From assembly GCA_036675505.1 (NCBI GenBank), contig JAKFEW010000079.1, positions 1 through 64,000 of the forward strand: a stretch of 64,000 nucleotides of DNA, given 5' to 3'. A program made the translations under genes and the position numbers. Of this stretch, positions 55,825 through 64,000 are shown in pieces. The notes beneath the pieces are model-generated. The model saw nothing but the letters and a program-made list of their open reading frames with translations. It was not told where the DNA came from and did no database searches. The number at the start of each line of letters is the position of its first letter. Position 1 is the stretch's first letter. Source of the stretch: JAKFEW01 sp036675505. GTDB lineage: Bacteria; Cyanobacteriota; Sericytochromatia; S15B-MN24; JAQBPE01.

Positions 55825-57013
55825 GCAGCACCAGCAGCGCGGTCGCGAGGCCGAGCCCGACGCCCGTGGCGACGAAGACCGCGGGCACCCCCGCGAACTC
55901 GGCCAACAGGCCGGCCGCGAGCGGCAGCACGAACAGCCAGGGCGTCATCGCGAGGTTCAGCACGCCGATCAGCGTGCCGCAGCGGTCCTGATCGAGCTCC
56001 ATCATGTACTTCATATCGACGAGCTGGTTGATCACGGTCACGAAGCCGGCCACCACCAGGCAGGCCACGTAGAAGGGCAGCGACGGCGTCTGCGCCAGGG
56101 CGACGTTGGCGACCCCCGCGGCCGCGATCGCCGGCACCTGCACCCAGCGGTTGCCGAACCGATCCGCGAGCAGCCCCCAACCGGCGGCGGTCAGGTTCGG
56201 CACGAACACGATCGCGAGCGCGAGCAGGCTGCCCTGCGCCGCCGTCAGCTGGAAGGCCTGCACGGCGTGGACCGCGTAGTAGCTCATCGAGGCCACCGTC
56301 ACGCTCATGCAGATGCGCGCGAGCAGGTAGTGGCGGAACGGCCGGTTCGTGCGCAGCGTCGCCAGCGCATCGGCCCAGAAGCCGCCCGCGGGACGCTGGC
56401 CCTCGAAGGTCGACCAGTCGTGGCGCGTGCCGTAGAAGGTCGCGAGCGAGGCGAACAAGAGCACGGCGCCCACGAAGAAGCACAGCGCATAGCCCACGGG
56501 CCCGGGCCAGGCCGCGAGCAAGGCGCTCGCGGCGCCTGTGCCGGCCATCGCCATCACGCCGCCCAGCGCCGTGCGGGCGCCGAAGAACTTGCCGCGGTCC
56601 GCCGCCGGAATGATCTGGGCGATGAACGTGGTCCAGATCGGGATGCAGAAGCCCAGCGACAGCGCGTAGGCCGCCCAGACGAAGAAGAAGACCGCGAGCG
56701 TCCAGGGCTGCGGGACGAACGGCACCAGGGCCAGCGCCAGCACCCAGCAGCGCGGCACCAGCGCGGCCAGGCGCAAGGTCCGCCAGATGTCCGGCCGGCT
56801 GGCCGAGAAGGCGGCGCCGACGAGCTGGGGCAGCGCGATGCCGATCATCAACACAGGCGTGACCAGGCCGATCGGCCAGCGCGCCTCGGTCAGCGTCGCG
56901 ACGAAAAGCGGCACCAGGCCGGCGTGCGAGAAGAAGGCCACGCCCGTCGAGAAGAGCACGCCATCGAGGATGTTGAGCGAGAAGTTGCGGGTCGCGAAGG
57001 CAGGCAGGCGCAT
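55796..57013 (-). CDS. MFS transporter 1
   Basis: A 405-residue major facilitator with about 12 helices. GFCIPIWTTFIAQIIPAADRGKFFGARTALGG is the central loop region, and WGLLADRFGNRWVQVPAIA is the motif-A-like loop of the second half. It starts seven bases after the stop of transporter 2 and is co-transcribed with it. The substrate is unknown. Confidence 0.88.
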   Translation of the reverse strand: MRLPAFATRNFSLNILDGVLFSTGVAFFSHAGLVPLFVATLTEARWPIGLVTPVLMIGIALPQLVGAAFSASRPDIWRTLRLAALVPRCWVLALALVPFVPQPWTLAVFFFVWAAYALSLGFCIPIWTTFIAQIIPAADRGKFFGARTALGGVMAMAGTGAASALLAAWPGPVGYALCFFVGAVLLFASLATFYGTRHDWSTFEGQRPAGGFWADALATLRTNRPFRHYLLARICMSVTVASMSYYAVHAVQAFQLTAAQGSLLALAIVFVPNLTAAGWGLLADRFGNRWVQVPAIAAAGVANVALAQTPSLPFYVACLVVAGFVTVINQLVDMKYMMELDQDRCGTLIGVLNLAMTPWLFVLPLAAGLLAEFAGVPAVFVATGVGLGLATALLVLLRPQAAPVG

Positions 57014-57020
57014 GGCGGGC

Positions 57021-58673
57021 TCAGGCCGGCCGGGGCGGCACCTGCTCGGCGAGCAGGTGGCTCACGCGCGGCGGCTCGGCCCCCAGGTGGAAGGCGAAGG
57101 CGCGCGACTCGACGGCCTGGTCCGTGACGGTCATGCGCTCGAGCTGGCGCAGGTGCGTGAGCCACGACTCGACCATGAACGACTCGACGTAGCGGCCGGG
57201 CGCGTCGAGGTCGCCGAGCAGGGTCCAGCGCACAGCGCCGCTGCGCATCCGGCTGCGGCGCACGGGCGCGAGCGCGTTCACGAAGTCGTCCTTGGTCGCA
57301 GGGTCGATGAAGTACTCCACCGTGACGAAGACCGGCCCTTCGTCCGGCCGCGGCACCACCACGACCTCGGGCGCCGGCCAGTGCCTGGAGCTCGACATAT
57401 CGAGCTCGGCGAGCCGGGCGAGCGGCATGCGCACCTGCAGCGCGAGGGCCGCGATCATGCCCACCGCCGGCAGCCAGAGCGCCGGGCCGATGCCCTGCCA
57501 GGAGGCGACGGCCCCCCACAACGCGCTGCCGAAGGCCAGGCTGCCGAACACGATCAGCAGGTAGACCGAGAGCGCCCGGCCGCGCACCCAATCCGGCGAG
57601 ATCGACTGGACGGCCGTGTTGAAGCCGGACATGAGCACGAGCCAGGCGCCGCCGGCCAGGACCAGCCCGCCCGCCACCGCCCAGAGGTTCGGCCAGAGCG
57701 CCGGCACGGCCGAGCCGGCGGCGTAGGCCAGCGTCCCCAACACGACGCGCTGGTCGATCGTGGTGCGCGCACGCAGGCGCGGCAGCCCCGCGGCGGCCGC
57801 CACCGCGCCCACGCCCAGGCAGCCGAGCAGCAGGCCGTAGCCCTGCACGCCCAGCCCGAGCTCGTTGCGCGCGATCAGCGGCAGCAGGGCCCACAACGCG
57901 CTCGCGAAGACCATGAAGCCGGCGGTGCGCACGAGCGCCCGGCGCAGCAGCGGCGCGTAGCGCAGGTAGTTGATGCCTGAGCGCATCGCGCCGATCACCC
58001 GCTCGGCGGGCAAGACGCTCCGTGCGGCCGCCCTGCGCCAGCGGAAGAGCACGACCAGCACGGCCACGAACGAGCACGCGTTGAGCATGAACGTCGCGGC
58101 CACGCCGATCTCGGCCACGATCAGGCCGCCCACCGCCGGGCCGATCGCGCGGGCCAGGTTGAAGCCCACGCTGTTGAGGGCGATCGCCGAGCCCAGCTGG
58201 CTCGCTGGCACGAGCTCGGGCACGATCGCCTGCCAGGCCGGCGCGTTCAGCGCGCCGCCGACGCCCAGCATGAACGTCAGCAGCAGCAGCACCGTGGGCG
58301 TGGCGGCGCCCGCCAGCACCGCGCCGCCGAGCGCGGCGGCCGAGAGCAGCATCCACGACTGCGTGACGAGCAGCAGTCGCCGCCGATCCACCACGTCCGC
58401 GAGGGCGCCGGCCGGCAGGGCCAGCAGGAAGACCGGCAGGTTCGTCGCGGTCTGGACCAGCGCGACCATGAAAGGCGAGGGCGAGAGCGTGGTCATGAGC
58501 CAGGCGGCGCCGACGCCGTGCACCAGCGAGCCGAAGTTGGCGAGGAGCGACGCCAGCCAGAGGTTGCGGAACATCGGCTGGCCCAGCGGGGCCCAGGCAG
58601 AGGCGGCCCGCGGCGCAGGCTCGCCGTCCGCCGGGGCCGGGACGCCGTGCGCTCCTGGGTCCTGCTGTTCCAT
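57021..58673 (-). CDS. MFS transporter 2 (MFS_3/enterobactin-exporter-like) with C-terminal extra domain
   Basis: A 550-residue protein. Residues about 28-405 are an MFS_3-type exporter: MFRNLWLASLLANFGSLVHGVGAAWLM at the start, LALPAGALADVVDRRRLLL (motif A), GVGGALNAPAWQAIVPELVP and MSGFNTAVQSISPDWVRGRALSVYLL. The C-terminal 120 residues (VFVTVEYFIDPATKDDFVNAL, GAVRWTLLGDLDAPGRYVESFMVESW) are a ferredoxin-like monooxygenase-type domain common at the end of this subfamily. TAGAAT lies eight bases before the ATG. It may export a siderophore or antibiotic. Confidence 0.9.
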   Translation of the reverse strand: MEQQDPGAHGVPAPADGEPAPRAASAWAPLGQPMFRNLWLASLLANFGSLVHGVGAAWLMTTLSPSPFMVALVQTATNLPVFLLALPAGALADVVDRRRLLLVTQSWMLLSAAALGGAVLAGAATPTVLLLLTFMLGVGGALNAPAWQAIVPELVPASQLGSAIALNSVGFNLARAIGPAVGGLIVAEIGVAATFMLNACSFVAVLVVLFRWRRAAARSVLPAERVIGAMRSGINYLRYAPLLRRALVRTAGFMVFASALWALLPLIARNELGLGVQGYGLLLGCLGVGAVAAAAGLPRLRARTTIDQRVVLGTLAYAAGSAVPALWPNLWAVAGGLVLAGGAWLVLMSGFNTAVQSISPDWVRGRALSVYLLIVFGSLAFGSALWGAVASWQGIGPALWLPAVGMIAALALQVRMPLARLAELDMSSSRHWPAPEVVVVPRPDEGPVFVTVEYFIDPATKDDFVNALAPVRRSRMRSGAVRWTLLGDLDAPGRYVESFMVESWLTHLRQLERMTVTDQAVESRAFAFHLGAEPPRVSHLLAEQVPPRPA

Positions 58674-58684
58674 GGAGGGTTATT

Positions 58685-60202
58685 CTAACCGATGTCGGCC
58701 CCGCTCGCCCGCCACGCGCCGTCTGCGCGCGCGTCGCTCGCCGCGCGCGCGGCCCGCTCGAAGGCCGGGAACGCGACCAGCGGGCCGCTGTCGGGGCCAG
58801 CCCCGATCTCGCCGCCGAGCGCGACGACGTCGCGCGCGCGGGCCGCCCCGGCCGGCACGCCCGCCGGGCTGCGCACGGCCACGGCGACCAGGTCCAGGAA
58901 GCGCCGGCGCTCCGGCCAGCGCAGGCGACCGAGCAGCCAGCCAGGCAGGCGCACGATGATCGGCAGCAGCGCCGCCAGGTAGATCCAGGCGCCCAGGCCC
59001 TGGAGCAGCTGGATGTCGCGCGGGCCCGTGAGGGCGAGCCAGCTCGCCGGCGTGGGGAAGACGGCGATCAGCGGGTGCATGGCGAGCCCCGCGAGCCCGA
59101 GGCCGCCCGCGAGCGTGGCGAAGTAGACGAGCCAGCGCGCGCAGCCGAAGAAAGGCCGGTAGGCGATTTCACGCTCGAAGGCCGGCGCCAGGTCGGCCGC
59201 GAGCGGCAGGTCGGCGGCGGCGAGGCGCAGCGGATCGAAGAGGTAGAGGATCGCGCCGCTGGGGGCGACCGCGAGGTCGCCGCCGTAGTCGACGAGCACG
59301 CGCGCGAGCTCGGACTCGGCCTGCGCGACGGTCCAGCCGAAGAGCGCGACCAGGTCCACCACCGTGAGCACGCCGCCGCGCGCGACGATCAGCGCGGTGA
59401 GGCGCCGTTCGTCCGCCAGGGCGTCCGCGGGCGCGAGCGCCGGGCCGAACAACAGGCCGCCGACCGTGCCCCAGAGGTCGCGGGCCCAGCGCTTCTCCTC
59501 GCCGACCACGAACACGAACGCGAAGCCAGCGCTCAGCGCGCCTGCGATCGCCGCCAGCGCGAAGGAACCGCCCGTATGCCGGCCGAGGCCATGGGCCAGG
59601 TCCCAGAGCCCGCTGCCCAGGCCGTAGAGCGCGGCGAGCGGCAAGGCGCAGAACAGCAGCGCCAGGCCGGCGACGAGCATCATGGCGAGCGTCGTCGGCA
59701 CGAGCGCCGCGAAGACGACCCAGCCCAGCCAGCCTTCGAGCAGGCCGCCCGGCCCGCGCGCGTCCGGCAGCGCGGCGATCAACGCGCCGAGGTTGCCCGT
59801 GATCGCCCAGAGCAAGGCCGGCAGCACGGCCAACGTGAAGACCCCCATCGCGGCGTCGGCATGTCGGCCGTACCACGCCCGGGCGGCCGCCAGCGCGGGC
59901 TGCCAGGGCGGCTGCCGGCGCCTGGCCAGCGAGTCGAACGCGAAGCCGGGCGCGCCGGTCGCGTCGACCACGATGTGCGCCGGGTAGCGCGCCGCGAGGT
60001 GGAACAGGGCCTCGCGGCTCACGTCGAGCGGCAGCCCGCTGAGCGCCGTCGCCTCGGCCGGCGTCACGACCAGCCGCGCGGCGCCGAGCAGGGCCGCGCG
60101 CAGCGTCGCGGCCGCGGCGGCGATCGCGGCGGGGTCGCGGTCTTTGCGCTCGATGGCGATCCAGCTGCGCTGGTTCCCTCCGGTCATCGGACGGTTCGGC
60201 AT
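58685..60202 (-). CDS. Hypothetical polytopic membrane protein, 505 residues
   Basis: I do not recognise the family. The first 100 residues look soluble (SWIAIERKDRDPAAIAAAAATL). Membrane segments follow at about 125-150, 160-200, 220-240, 340-365 and 410-430. Between them a winged-helix-like stretch (VVDLVALFGWTVAQAESELARVLVDYGG, then AILYLFDPLR) lies near residues 280-320. It has no obvious relation to the MFS genes downstream, though the spacing (11 bases) suggests an operon. TACTTA lies seven bases before the ATG. Confidence 0.65.
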   Translation of the reverse strand: MPNRPMTGGNQRSWIAIERKDRDPAAIAAAAATLRAALLGAARLVVTPAEATALSGLPLDVSREALFHLAARYPAHIVVDATGAPGFAFDSLARRRQPPWQPALAAARAWYGRHADAAMGVFTLAVLPALLWAITGNLGALIAALPDARGPGGLLEGWLGWVVFAALVPTTLAMMLVAGLALLFCALPLAALYGLGSGLWDLAHGLGRHTGGSFALAAIAGALSAGFAFVFVVGEEKRWARDLWGTVGGLLFGPALAPADALADERRLTALIVARGGVLTVVDLVALFGWTVAQAESELARVLVDYGGDLAVAPSGAILYLFDPLRLAAADLPLAADLAPAFEREIAYRPFFGCARWLVYFATLAGGLGLAGLAMHPLIAVFPTPASWLALTGPRDIQLLQGLGAWIYLAALLPIIVRLPGWLLGRLRWPERRRFLDLVAVAVRSPAGVPAGAARARDVVALGGEIGAGPDSGPLVAFPAFERAARAASDARADGAWRASGADIG

Positions 60203-60235
60203 ACCCCCTTAAGTACCCGCGCCCGGCCAGGTCGG

Positions 60236-61996
60236 CTAGCGGAAGGTCACGAACGAGATGCTCCCCGCCGGGAACGTGATCGGCGCGCCCAGCTTCAAGG
60301 CCTGCCCCTCCTTCACCTGGACCTCGTTCCAGGCCGCGCCCCAGGGGTCGGCGGTCGTCGGCGCGATCCGGCTGAGCCTGCAGCGCTGCGGCGCGAAGCC
60401 CTGGACTTTCAGGTTCGCCGTCTCGGTCGCGCGGCTGCGGTTGACCACCAACACGTGCAGCGCGAGGCCGTCCGCGGACCTCGCCGCCACCGCATGCAGG
60501 TTGCTCACCACCGTCGTGGTGCCGTCGGCGGCCGCGTCGGTCCACGCGCCGCCGCCGGTGGTGCTGGTGGCGACCACATGGTCGCCCCAGTGGGTCGCGA
60601 GCAGCCGCCTGAAGTGGTAGATCGGCGTGAGGTTGGCGGCCGAGTTGCCCTGGAAGTAGAGCGAGTCGTAGCCGTTGCCTGCGCCGCCGTGCCACCAGGC
60701 GAAGTCGGCGCCGACCGGGATCAGCTGCTTGCCCGCGCGCGAGAGCCCGAAGGCCATCACGGTCGCGTCGGCCGCGTAGAGCGCGCCGTACATGCCGGGG
60801 TTGCGGATCGTCGAACCTGAGGCGGCATGGAACTCGTCGTTCCAGAACTCGAAGTCGGCGCTGCCCATCGCCGGGATCAGCCGCTCGTTGAACAGCCCCT
60901 CGGCGTAGGCGATGCCCGCGAGCTGCTCGCGCACGGGGTAGAGCGGGTAGAGGTGGCAGACCAGCGCGTCGAAGGTCACTTCGTGGCTCTGGGCCGCCTG
61001 GATGAAGCCGCTGATCATGGCGCCGCGCTGGAGCCAGCTGTCCTCGCCGGTGTTGGGGCCGCCGAAGAAGATGTTGGTGGCCGACGAGAGCCCGATCTTG
61101 ACAGGGTGCGGGCTCGCCTGGCGGATCGCCTCGACGTAGGCCCTGGCGTTCGCCACGTACTCGTCGATCGAGTTGGCCTTGTCGTGCCCACGCATCTGGC
61201 GCAGCTGGACCTCGTTGCCGATCTCGAAGAGGAAGGCGCGCCGGGGCTGGTCCGAGGCCATCGCGAAGGGCGGCTCGGTGAACGGATGCGCGTCGCGCAG
61301 CGCCGACGCCCCGGCGTTCAGGTATTCCGCCAGCTGGCCCGCGCTCGCGGCCGTGCCGGTGCCGAAGTTGACCGTCACCAGCGGCTCGGCGCCGATCTCC
61401 TCGGCCTCGTCGAGCACGTAGCGCAGATCGTCGTACGGATAGCCGTCCCAGGTCGCGGCCTGGCCGTCCAGGCCCCACATCTGCTCGAAGAAGTAGCCCT
61501 GCATGGTGGCGTAGTCCGTCCGCCCGTCGGTGGGCCCGTGGCCGGTGCGCATGATCGGGGCGGGCGTGGTGGGCGCCGGGTAGCCCGCCGTCAGCAGCTC
61601 GCCGAGGTAGGCCTGGCCCCAGCGTGGGACCAATGCGCGGGTGGCCGCGATCATCGCCTGGCGGTCGGCCGCGCTGTTCGTCGCGAACTGGCGGTGGCTG
61701 TGGTTGCGGTTGAAGCCGATCGTGTACGGGCTCGCCGCATGGCGCACGAGCGCCGCGTCCACGGTGATGGTGGCCTGCGCAGGCCGGGGCGTCGGCGAGG
61801 GCTTCGGCCGTGCGGCGGCCTCGGCCATCAGCGCGTACCCCCGCTCAGGGGCTGCCGGCGCGCCCGCGGCCGCGGCGGCCGGGGGCGGCGTCCGGCACCC
61901 GCTCGCCCCGATCACACAGGCGCCGAGCAGCCCGATGACCGGAGGGAACCAGCGAGGCTGGATCACCAAGCGGCCTTTGGCCAGGGTTCTCTTCAC
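60236..61996 (-). CDS. Glycoside-hydrolase-like lipoprotein (clan GH-A, arabinofuranosidase-like)
   Basis: A 586-residue lipoprotein starting at GTG 61996 (GGAGGTAGCGC upstream), with the lipobox GASGC after a longer N-terminal segment and an Ala/Pro linker. The core is TIM-barrel-like: FLFEIGNEVQLRQM holds the acid/base Asn-Glu pair, FEFWNDEFHAASG the likely nucleophile Glu, and EPLVTVNFGTGTAASAGQLAEYLN is typical of GH51-like arabinofuranosidases. A C-terminal beta domain (about residues 490-586) completes the layout. It probably acts on plant or microbial polysaccharide at the cell surface. Confidence 0.75.
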   Translation of the reverse strand: MKRTLAKGRLVIQPRWFPPVIGLLGACVIGASGCRTPPPAAAAAGAPAAPERGYALMAEAAARPKPSPTPRPAQATITVDAALVRHAASPYTIGFNRNHSHRQFATNSAADRQAMIAATRALVPRWGQAYLGELLTAGYPAPTTPAPIMRTGHGPTDGRTDYATMQGYFFEQMWGLDGQAATWDGYPYDDLRYVLDEAEEIGAEPLVTVNFGTGTAASAGQLAEYLNAGASALRDAHPFTEPPFAMASDQPRRAFLFEIGNEVQLRQMRGHDKANSIDEYVANARAYVEAIRQASPHPVKIGLSSATNIFFGGPNTGEDSWLQRGAMISGFIQAAQSHEVTFDALVCHLYPLYPVREQLAGIAYAEGLFNERLIPAMGSADFEFWNDEFHAASGSTIRNPGMYGALYAADATVMAFGLSRAGKQLIPVGADFAWWHGGAGNGYDSLYFQGNSAANLTPIYHFRRLLATHWGDHVVATSTTGGGAWTDAAADGTTTVVSNLHAVAARSADGLALHVLVVNRSRATETANLKVQGFAPQRCRLSRIAPTTADPWGAAWNEVQVKEGQALKLGAPITFPAGSISFVTFR

Positions 61997-62219
61997 GCGC
62001 TACCTCCACGCCAGCCAGCCGAATCGGTCGAGGAGCGCAGGTGGATCGCAGGCCATAGTGCTGGTTCGGCTGGCTGTAGCGTAGCGCGAACGGACCTCCG
62101 GCGGCACGTCGCATCGGGCCACCAAAATTCAGGGATTCTACCGAGGGTCGGCGGGCCGGCGCGCTTCCAGGACGTTCGTGCGTCGAACCGAGATTACTGT
62201 TATCCGCGAGGCCGACTTG
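61997..62219. other. Intergenic region between divergent genes
   Basis: No gene is visible. It holds the upstream part of the glycosidase-like gene (ribosome binding site at about 61999-62005 on the minus strand) and, at its right end, the region before the zinc-ribbon promoter. TACGCT (minus strand) near 62080 could be the -10 of the glycosidase-like gene. Confidence 0.35.
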
Positions 62220-62228
62220 TGGTACAAT
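62220..62228 (+). promoter_or_regulatory. Extended -10 promoter of zinc-ribbon gene 3
   Basis: TGG-TACAAT at 62220-62228, preceded at a 17-base spacing by a weak -35 TTATCC (62200-62205). It is the same extended form as upstream of helicase 2. Confidence 0.6.
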
Positions 62229-62234
62229 AGTTTC

Positions 62235-62322
62235 ACAACAGACCCCAACGAATGGGGCGATAGATTTGGAAGTAAAGCGGGTGTTTGCCGGTTTCTTCGG
62301 CAGACGCCCGCTTCCTTCTTTT
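62235..62322 (+). promoter_or_regulatory. Attenuator-like 5' leader of zinc-ribbon gene 3 (or small RNA)
   Basis: A stem CCCCA/TGGGG (62243-62257) is followed by a 14-pair hairpin, GCGGGTGTTTGCCG (62277-62290) with CGGCAGACGCCCGC (62298-62311), then TTCCTTCTTTT. This is a complete intrinsic terminator 42 bases before the gene's ATG. Confidence 0.65.
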
Positions 62323-62363
62323 AACGATGGGTCGCCTTATTCCATTCCTCGAAGGAAAAACTC

Positions 62364-62699
62364 ATGACTACTGCGGATCAGACCCTCGTTTGCGCCGATT
62401 GCGCCACCAACTTCACGTTCACCACCTCCGAGCAGGAGTTCTTCGCGCAGAAGGGCTTCAGCGCCCCGCGCCGTTGCAAGCCCTGCCGTGACGCCGCCAA
62501 GGCCGCCAAGGGCCAGGGTGGTGGTGGCAGCTACGGTGGTGGCGGCAGCTCCTACGGTGGTGGTGGCAGCTCCTACGGCGCCCGCCCGCCCCGCGAGATG
62601 CACGACGTCACCTGCGGCCGCTGCGGCGCCGCCACCCAGGTGCCGTTCAAGCCGACCGGCGATCGCCCCGTTTACTGCCGCGACTGCTTCCAGCGCTAA
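62364..62699 (+). CDS. Zinc-ribbon protein (CxxC-x17-CxxC), paralogue 3
   Basis: A 111-residue paralogue. Cys10/13 and Cys38/41 form the N-terminal zf-trcl ribbon (VCADCATNFTFT, CKPCRDAAK) around EQEFFAQKGFSAPRR. Residues 52-72 are a Gly/Ser/Tyr repeat (three imperfect GGGGSSYG units, tandem in the DNA at 62515-62580). Cys84/87 and Cys105/108 form the C-terminal ribbon with 17 residues between the pairs (VPFKPTGDRPVY). The Gly-rich linker resembles those of RNA-binding proteins. AAGGAAAAACTC precedes ATG 62364. Expression is probably controlled through the leader terminator. Confidence 0.88.
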   Translation: MTTADQTLVCADCATNFTFTTSEQEFFAQKGFSAPRRCKPCRDAAKAAKGQGGGGSYGGGGSSYGGGGSSYGARPPREMHDVTCGRCGAATQVPFKPTGDRPVYCRDCFQR

Positions 62700-62750
62700 G
62701 TGGCCGGCGCTTCCCGCCGCTACCTCGGCCGGGAAACGCCAGTGAAGGCA

Positions 62751-62792
62751 ACGAGCCACCAGACCCTCGGGTCCGGTGGCTCGTTTCCTTTT
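62751..62792 (+). terminator. Strong intrinsic terminator
   Basis: ACGAGCCACC and GGTGGCTCGT (62751-62784) enclose an inner GACCC/GGGTC stem; TTTCCTTTT follows. Confidence 0.9.
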
Positions 62793-62819
62793 GGTCGCGC
62801 CCGCCCGCCGAGCGGCGCG

Positions 62820-63383
62820 CTACTTGAGCAGCGCCTTCGCGTTTTCGGAGGCCGGCGCGGCCAGGTAATCCGTGGCCTTGAAGCCGGCGTGGCAGCTGAT
62901 GCACATCTGCGGCTTGCCGGTCATCTCGACCTTGCCGTCGGCCTTGGTGTTGGCGTAGTACCAGTCGTTGTTGGCCGGGTCGTAGCCCTTGATCTTCTTC
63001 ATGATGTAGGCGCGCTGCCCGTCCTGCAGCGAGGCCTTGACCACCGTCATGCCGTCCGGCGCGCTCGCGCCCACGGTCTTGAACTTGTCGGCGTTGGCCT
63101 TGTCCACGTAGATGTCGACGTCGCCGATGTGCGGCCCGCTCTTGATCGGGGCTGTGTTCACCTTCACGAAGTTCGGATCGGTCCTGAACGAGGCGAAGAT
63201 CGCCGCCGCGTCCGGCTCGCCGGCGGCCGGTGAGGCGGCCGGCGCCGCGGACGGGCTCGCAGCCCCAGGCGCGGGCGGGCTTGAAGTCCCAGGCGCGGGC
63301 GACGCGGCCGTCTGGGCCGAGCCTGTACAGCCTGTGAAGGCGGCGATCACGACGAGGGCGAGGGCGGCTCTGGCTGGGAGCAT
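62820..63383 (-). CDS. Cytochrome P460-like lipoprotein
   Basis: A 187-residue lipoprotein (lipobox FTGC, then a Pro/Ala/Ser linker to about residue 55). The domain has IFASFRTDPNFVKVNTAPIKSGPHIGDVDIYV, MTVVKASLQDGQRAYIMKKIKGYDPANNDWYYAN and CISCHAGFKATDYL, the CxxCH haem-binding motif near the end. The fold and order match cytochrome P460-like proteins, which oxidise hydroxylamine or handle NO in ammonia oxidisers, and related small cytochromes. Whether the Lys cross-link of true P460 exists cannot be told. Confidence 0.8.
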   Translation of the reverse strand: MLPARAALALVVIAAFTGCTGSAQTAASPAPGTSSPPAPGAASPSAAPAASPAAGEPDAAAIFASFRTDPNFVKVNTAPIKSGPHIGDVDIYVDKANADKFKTVGASAPDGMTVVKASLQDGQRAYIMKKIKGYDPANNDWYYANTKADGKVEMTGKPQMCISCHAGFKATDYLAAPASENAKALLK

Positions 63384-63581
63384 GGGTGACCTCTCATTCC
63401 GGATGAGCGCTTCAGGGCAGGTTGGCCGAGCGCAGCGGCGACATAATGAAGGTTTCGAGGGCGGCGAGTATAGCACGACCGCTCAAACGACGTCGACTCG
63501 GCCACGCATCATACAGGCGAGCAGACGGCGATGTTGTATGATTGAGACGCTTGCAGCTGCTCGCCTGCCGAAGAAGGGGCG

Positions 63582-64000
63582 ATGACGAACCTCCTGGCTG
63601 ACCGCCCGCTCGTTTTCCTGGCCGTGATGCTGCTCAGCGGGTGCCTGCCGCCCGGGGCGCTGGCCGCCGACCCGCGAGCGGCCGTCGGCCAGGCCAGCCG
63701 CGAGCCCGACCAGGGCCCGCTGACCCCGGCCCCGGCGAATCGCGACGCGCCGGCCGGCGAGGCGTCGCTGCTCGTCGGCGACTTCTCGGCGGCCGCCTGG
63801 CCGAGCTGGGAAAACGTCACCTACTTCCCCTGGAGCCCCAAGGTCACGTACCGGCGGGAGCGCGGCCCCGACGGCGAGGCGCTCGCCAAGGCGATCAGCC
63901 ACGACGCAGGCTCCATGTTCATGCGGCGGGTCGCCTTCGACCTCGCCAAGACGCCGATCGTGCGCTGGCGTTGGCGCGTGCCGGGTCCGATCGCGGGCGC
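63582..64000 (+). CDS. DUF3047-like secreted protein, 3' end outside window
   Basis: The start is at ATG 63582 with GAAGAAGGGG upstream, and 139 complete codons are present before the right edge. A signal peptide with a lipobox-like LLSGC is followed by a Pro/Ala linker. The mature start LLVGDFSAAAWPSWENVTYFPWSPKVTYRR, then HDAGSMFMRRVAFDLAKTPIVRWRWRVPG, matches DUF3047 (a beta-sandwich of unknown function, often followed by more strands). TATGAT near 63537 may be its -10. Confidence 0.75.
   Translation, partial: MTNLLADRPLVFLAVMLLSGCLPPGALAADPRAAVGQASREPDQGPLTPAPANRDAPAGEASLLVGDFSAAAWPSWENVTYFPWSPKVTYRRERGPDGEALAKAISHDAGSMFMRRVAFDLAKTPIVRWRWRVPGPIAG

Noticed and set aside
62515..62580. GGTGGTGGCAGC-type tandem repeat considered as a mobile or regulatory repeat
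   Set aside because: It encodes the Gly/Ser/Tyr linker of zinc-ribbon protein 3 and stays in frame.

Overview
The window is GC-rich (about 70 % by eye) and gene-dense, with no rRNA, tRNA, CRISPR array, insertion sequence or prophage that I can see. Many proteins carry lipoprotein signal peptides with Ala/Pro/Thr-rich linkers, which suggests a didermic bacterium. Three paralogous zinc-ribbon proteins of the CxxC-x17-CxxC type, two DbpA-like DEAD-box helicases, WbuC, M55, pirin, LtrA and FAAL/type III PKS genes point to a deep-branching lineage. A non-photosynthetic relative of Cyanobacteria (Sericytochromatia-like) is my best guess, but this is inference and not secure.

Layout. 1-12.7 kb: a PEP-synthase-like gene cut by the left edge, ccdA, an LssY_C protein, a papain-like protease coupled to a GNAT acetyltransferase, an AAA-ATPase/PD-(D/E)XK gene, MscS, lipoproteins and a WbuC cupin. 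12.7-20.3 kb: a zinc-ribbon gene with a structured leader; a five-gene overlapping operon (fatty acyl-AMP ligase, acyl carrier protein, FAD oxidoreductase, type III polyketide synthase, methyltransferase) that looks like a phenolic-lipid or quinone pathway; then ahpC-ahpD behind a PerR-like box. 20.3-32.2 kb: zinc-ribbon protein, small basic protein, DEAD-box helicase; tex and a string of coupled genes ending in an AlkD-type repair protein; an arsR-like regulator overlapping a tiny Cys-rich protein; and a second helicase whose leader hides its own ribosome binding site. 32.2-47 kb: mostly single accessory genes (VOC, GNAT, SRPBCC, a MarR-GNAT fusion, a TTHB210-like protein, a SufR-like regulator, dppA, a CAP-domain lipoprotein, an epimerase). 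47-64 kb: GrpB-like, pirin, an LtrA-rhodanese fusion interrupted by an in-frame TGA, a discoidin lipoprotein, ctlX, two MFS transporters, a glycosidase-like lipoprotein, a third zinc-ribbon gene with an attenuator-like leader, and a cytochrome P460-like lipoprotein.

The strongest novelty candidate is the LtrA-rhodanese gene (49177-50766, minus). Its TGA replaces the second Cys of the rhodanese YC-x-C motif, the homologous reading frame continues unbroken for 55 codons, and a hairpin sits at the right distance for a bacterial SECIS element. Second are the RNA leaders of the zinc-ribbon and helicase genes: an intrinsic terminator in one leader, an SD-sequestering hairpin in another, and long closed leaders elsewhere. 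They suggest an RNA-based stress circuit. A further genome trait is a set of apparently leaderless genes whose -10 hexamer lies exactly six bases before the start codon.
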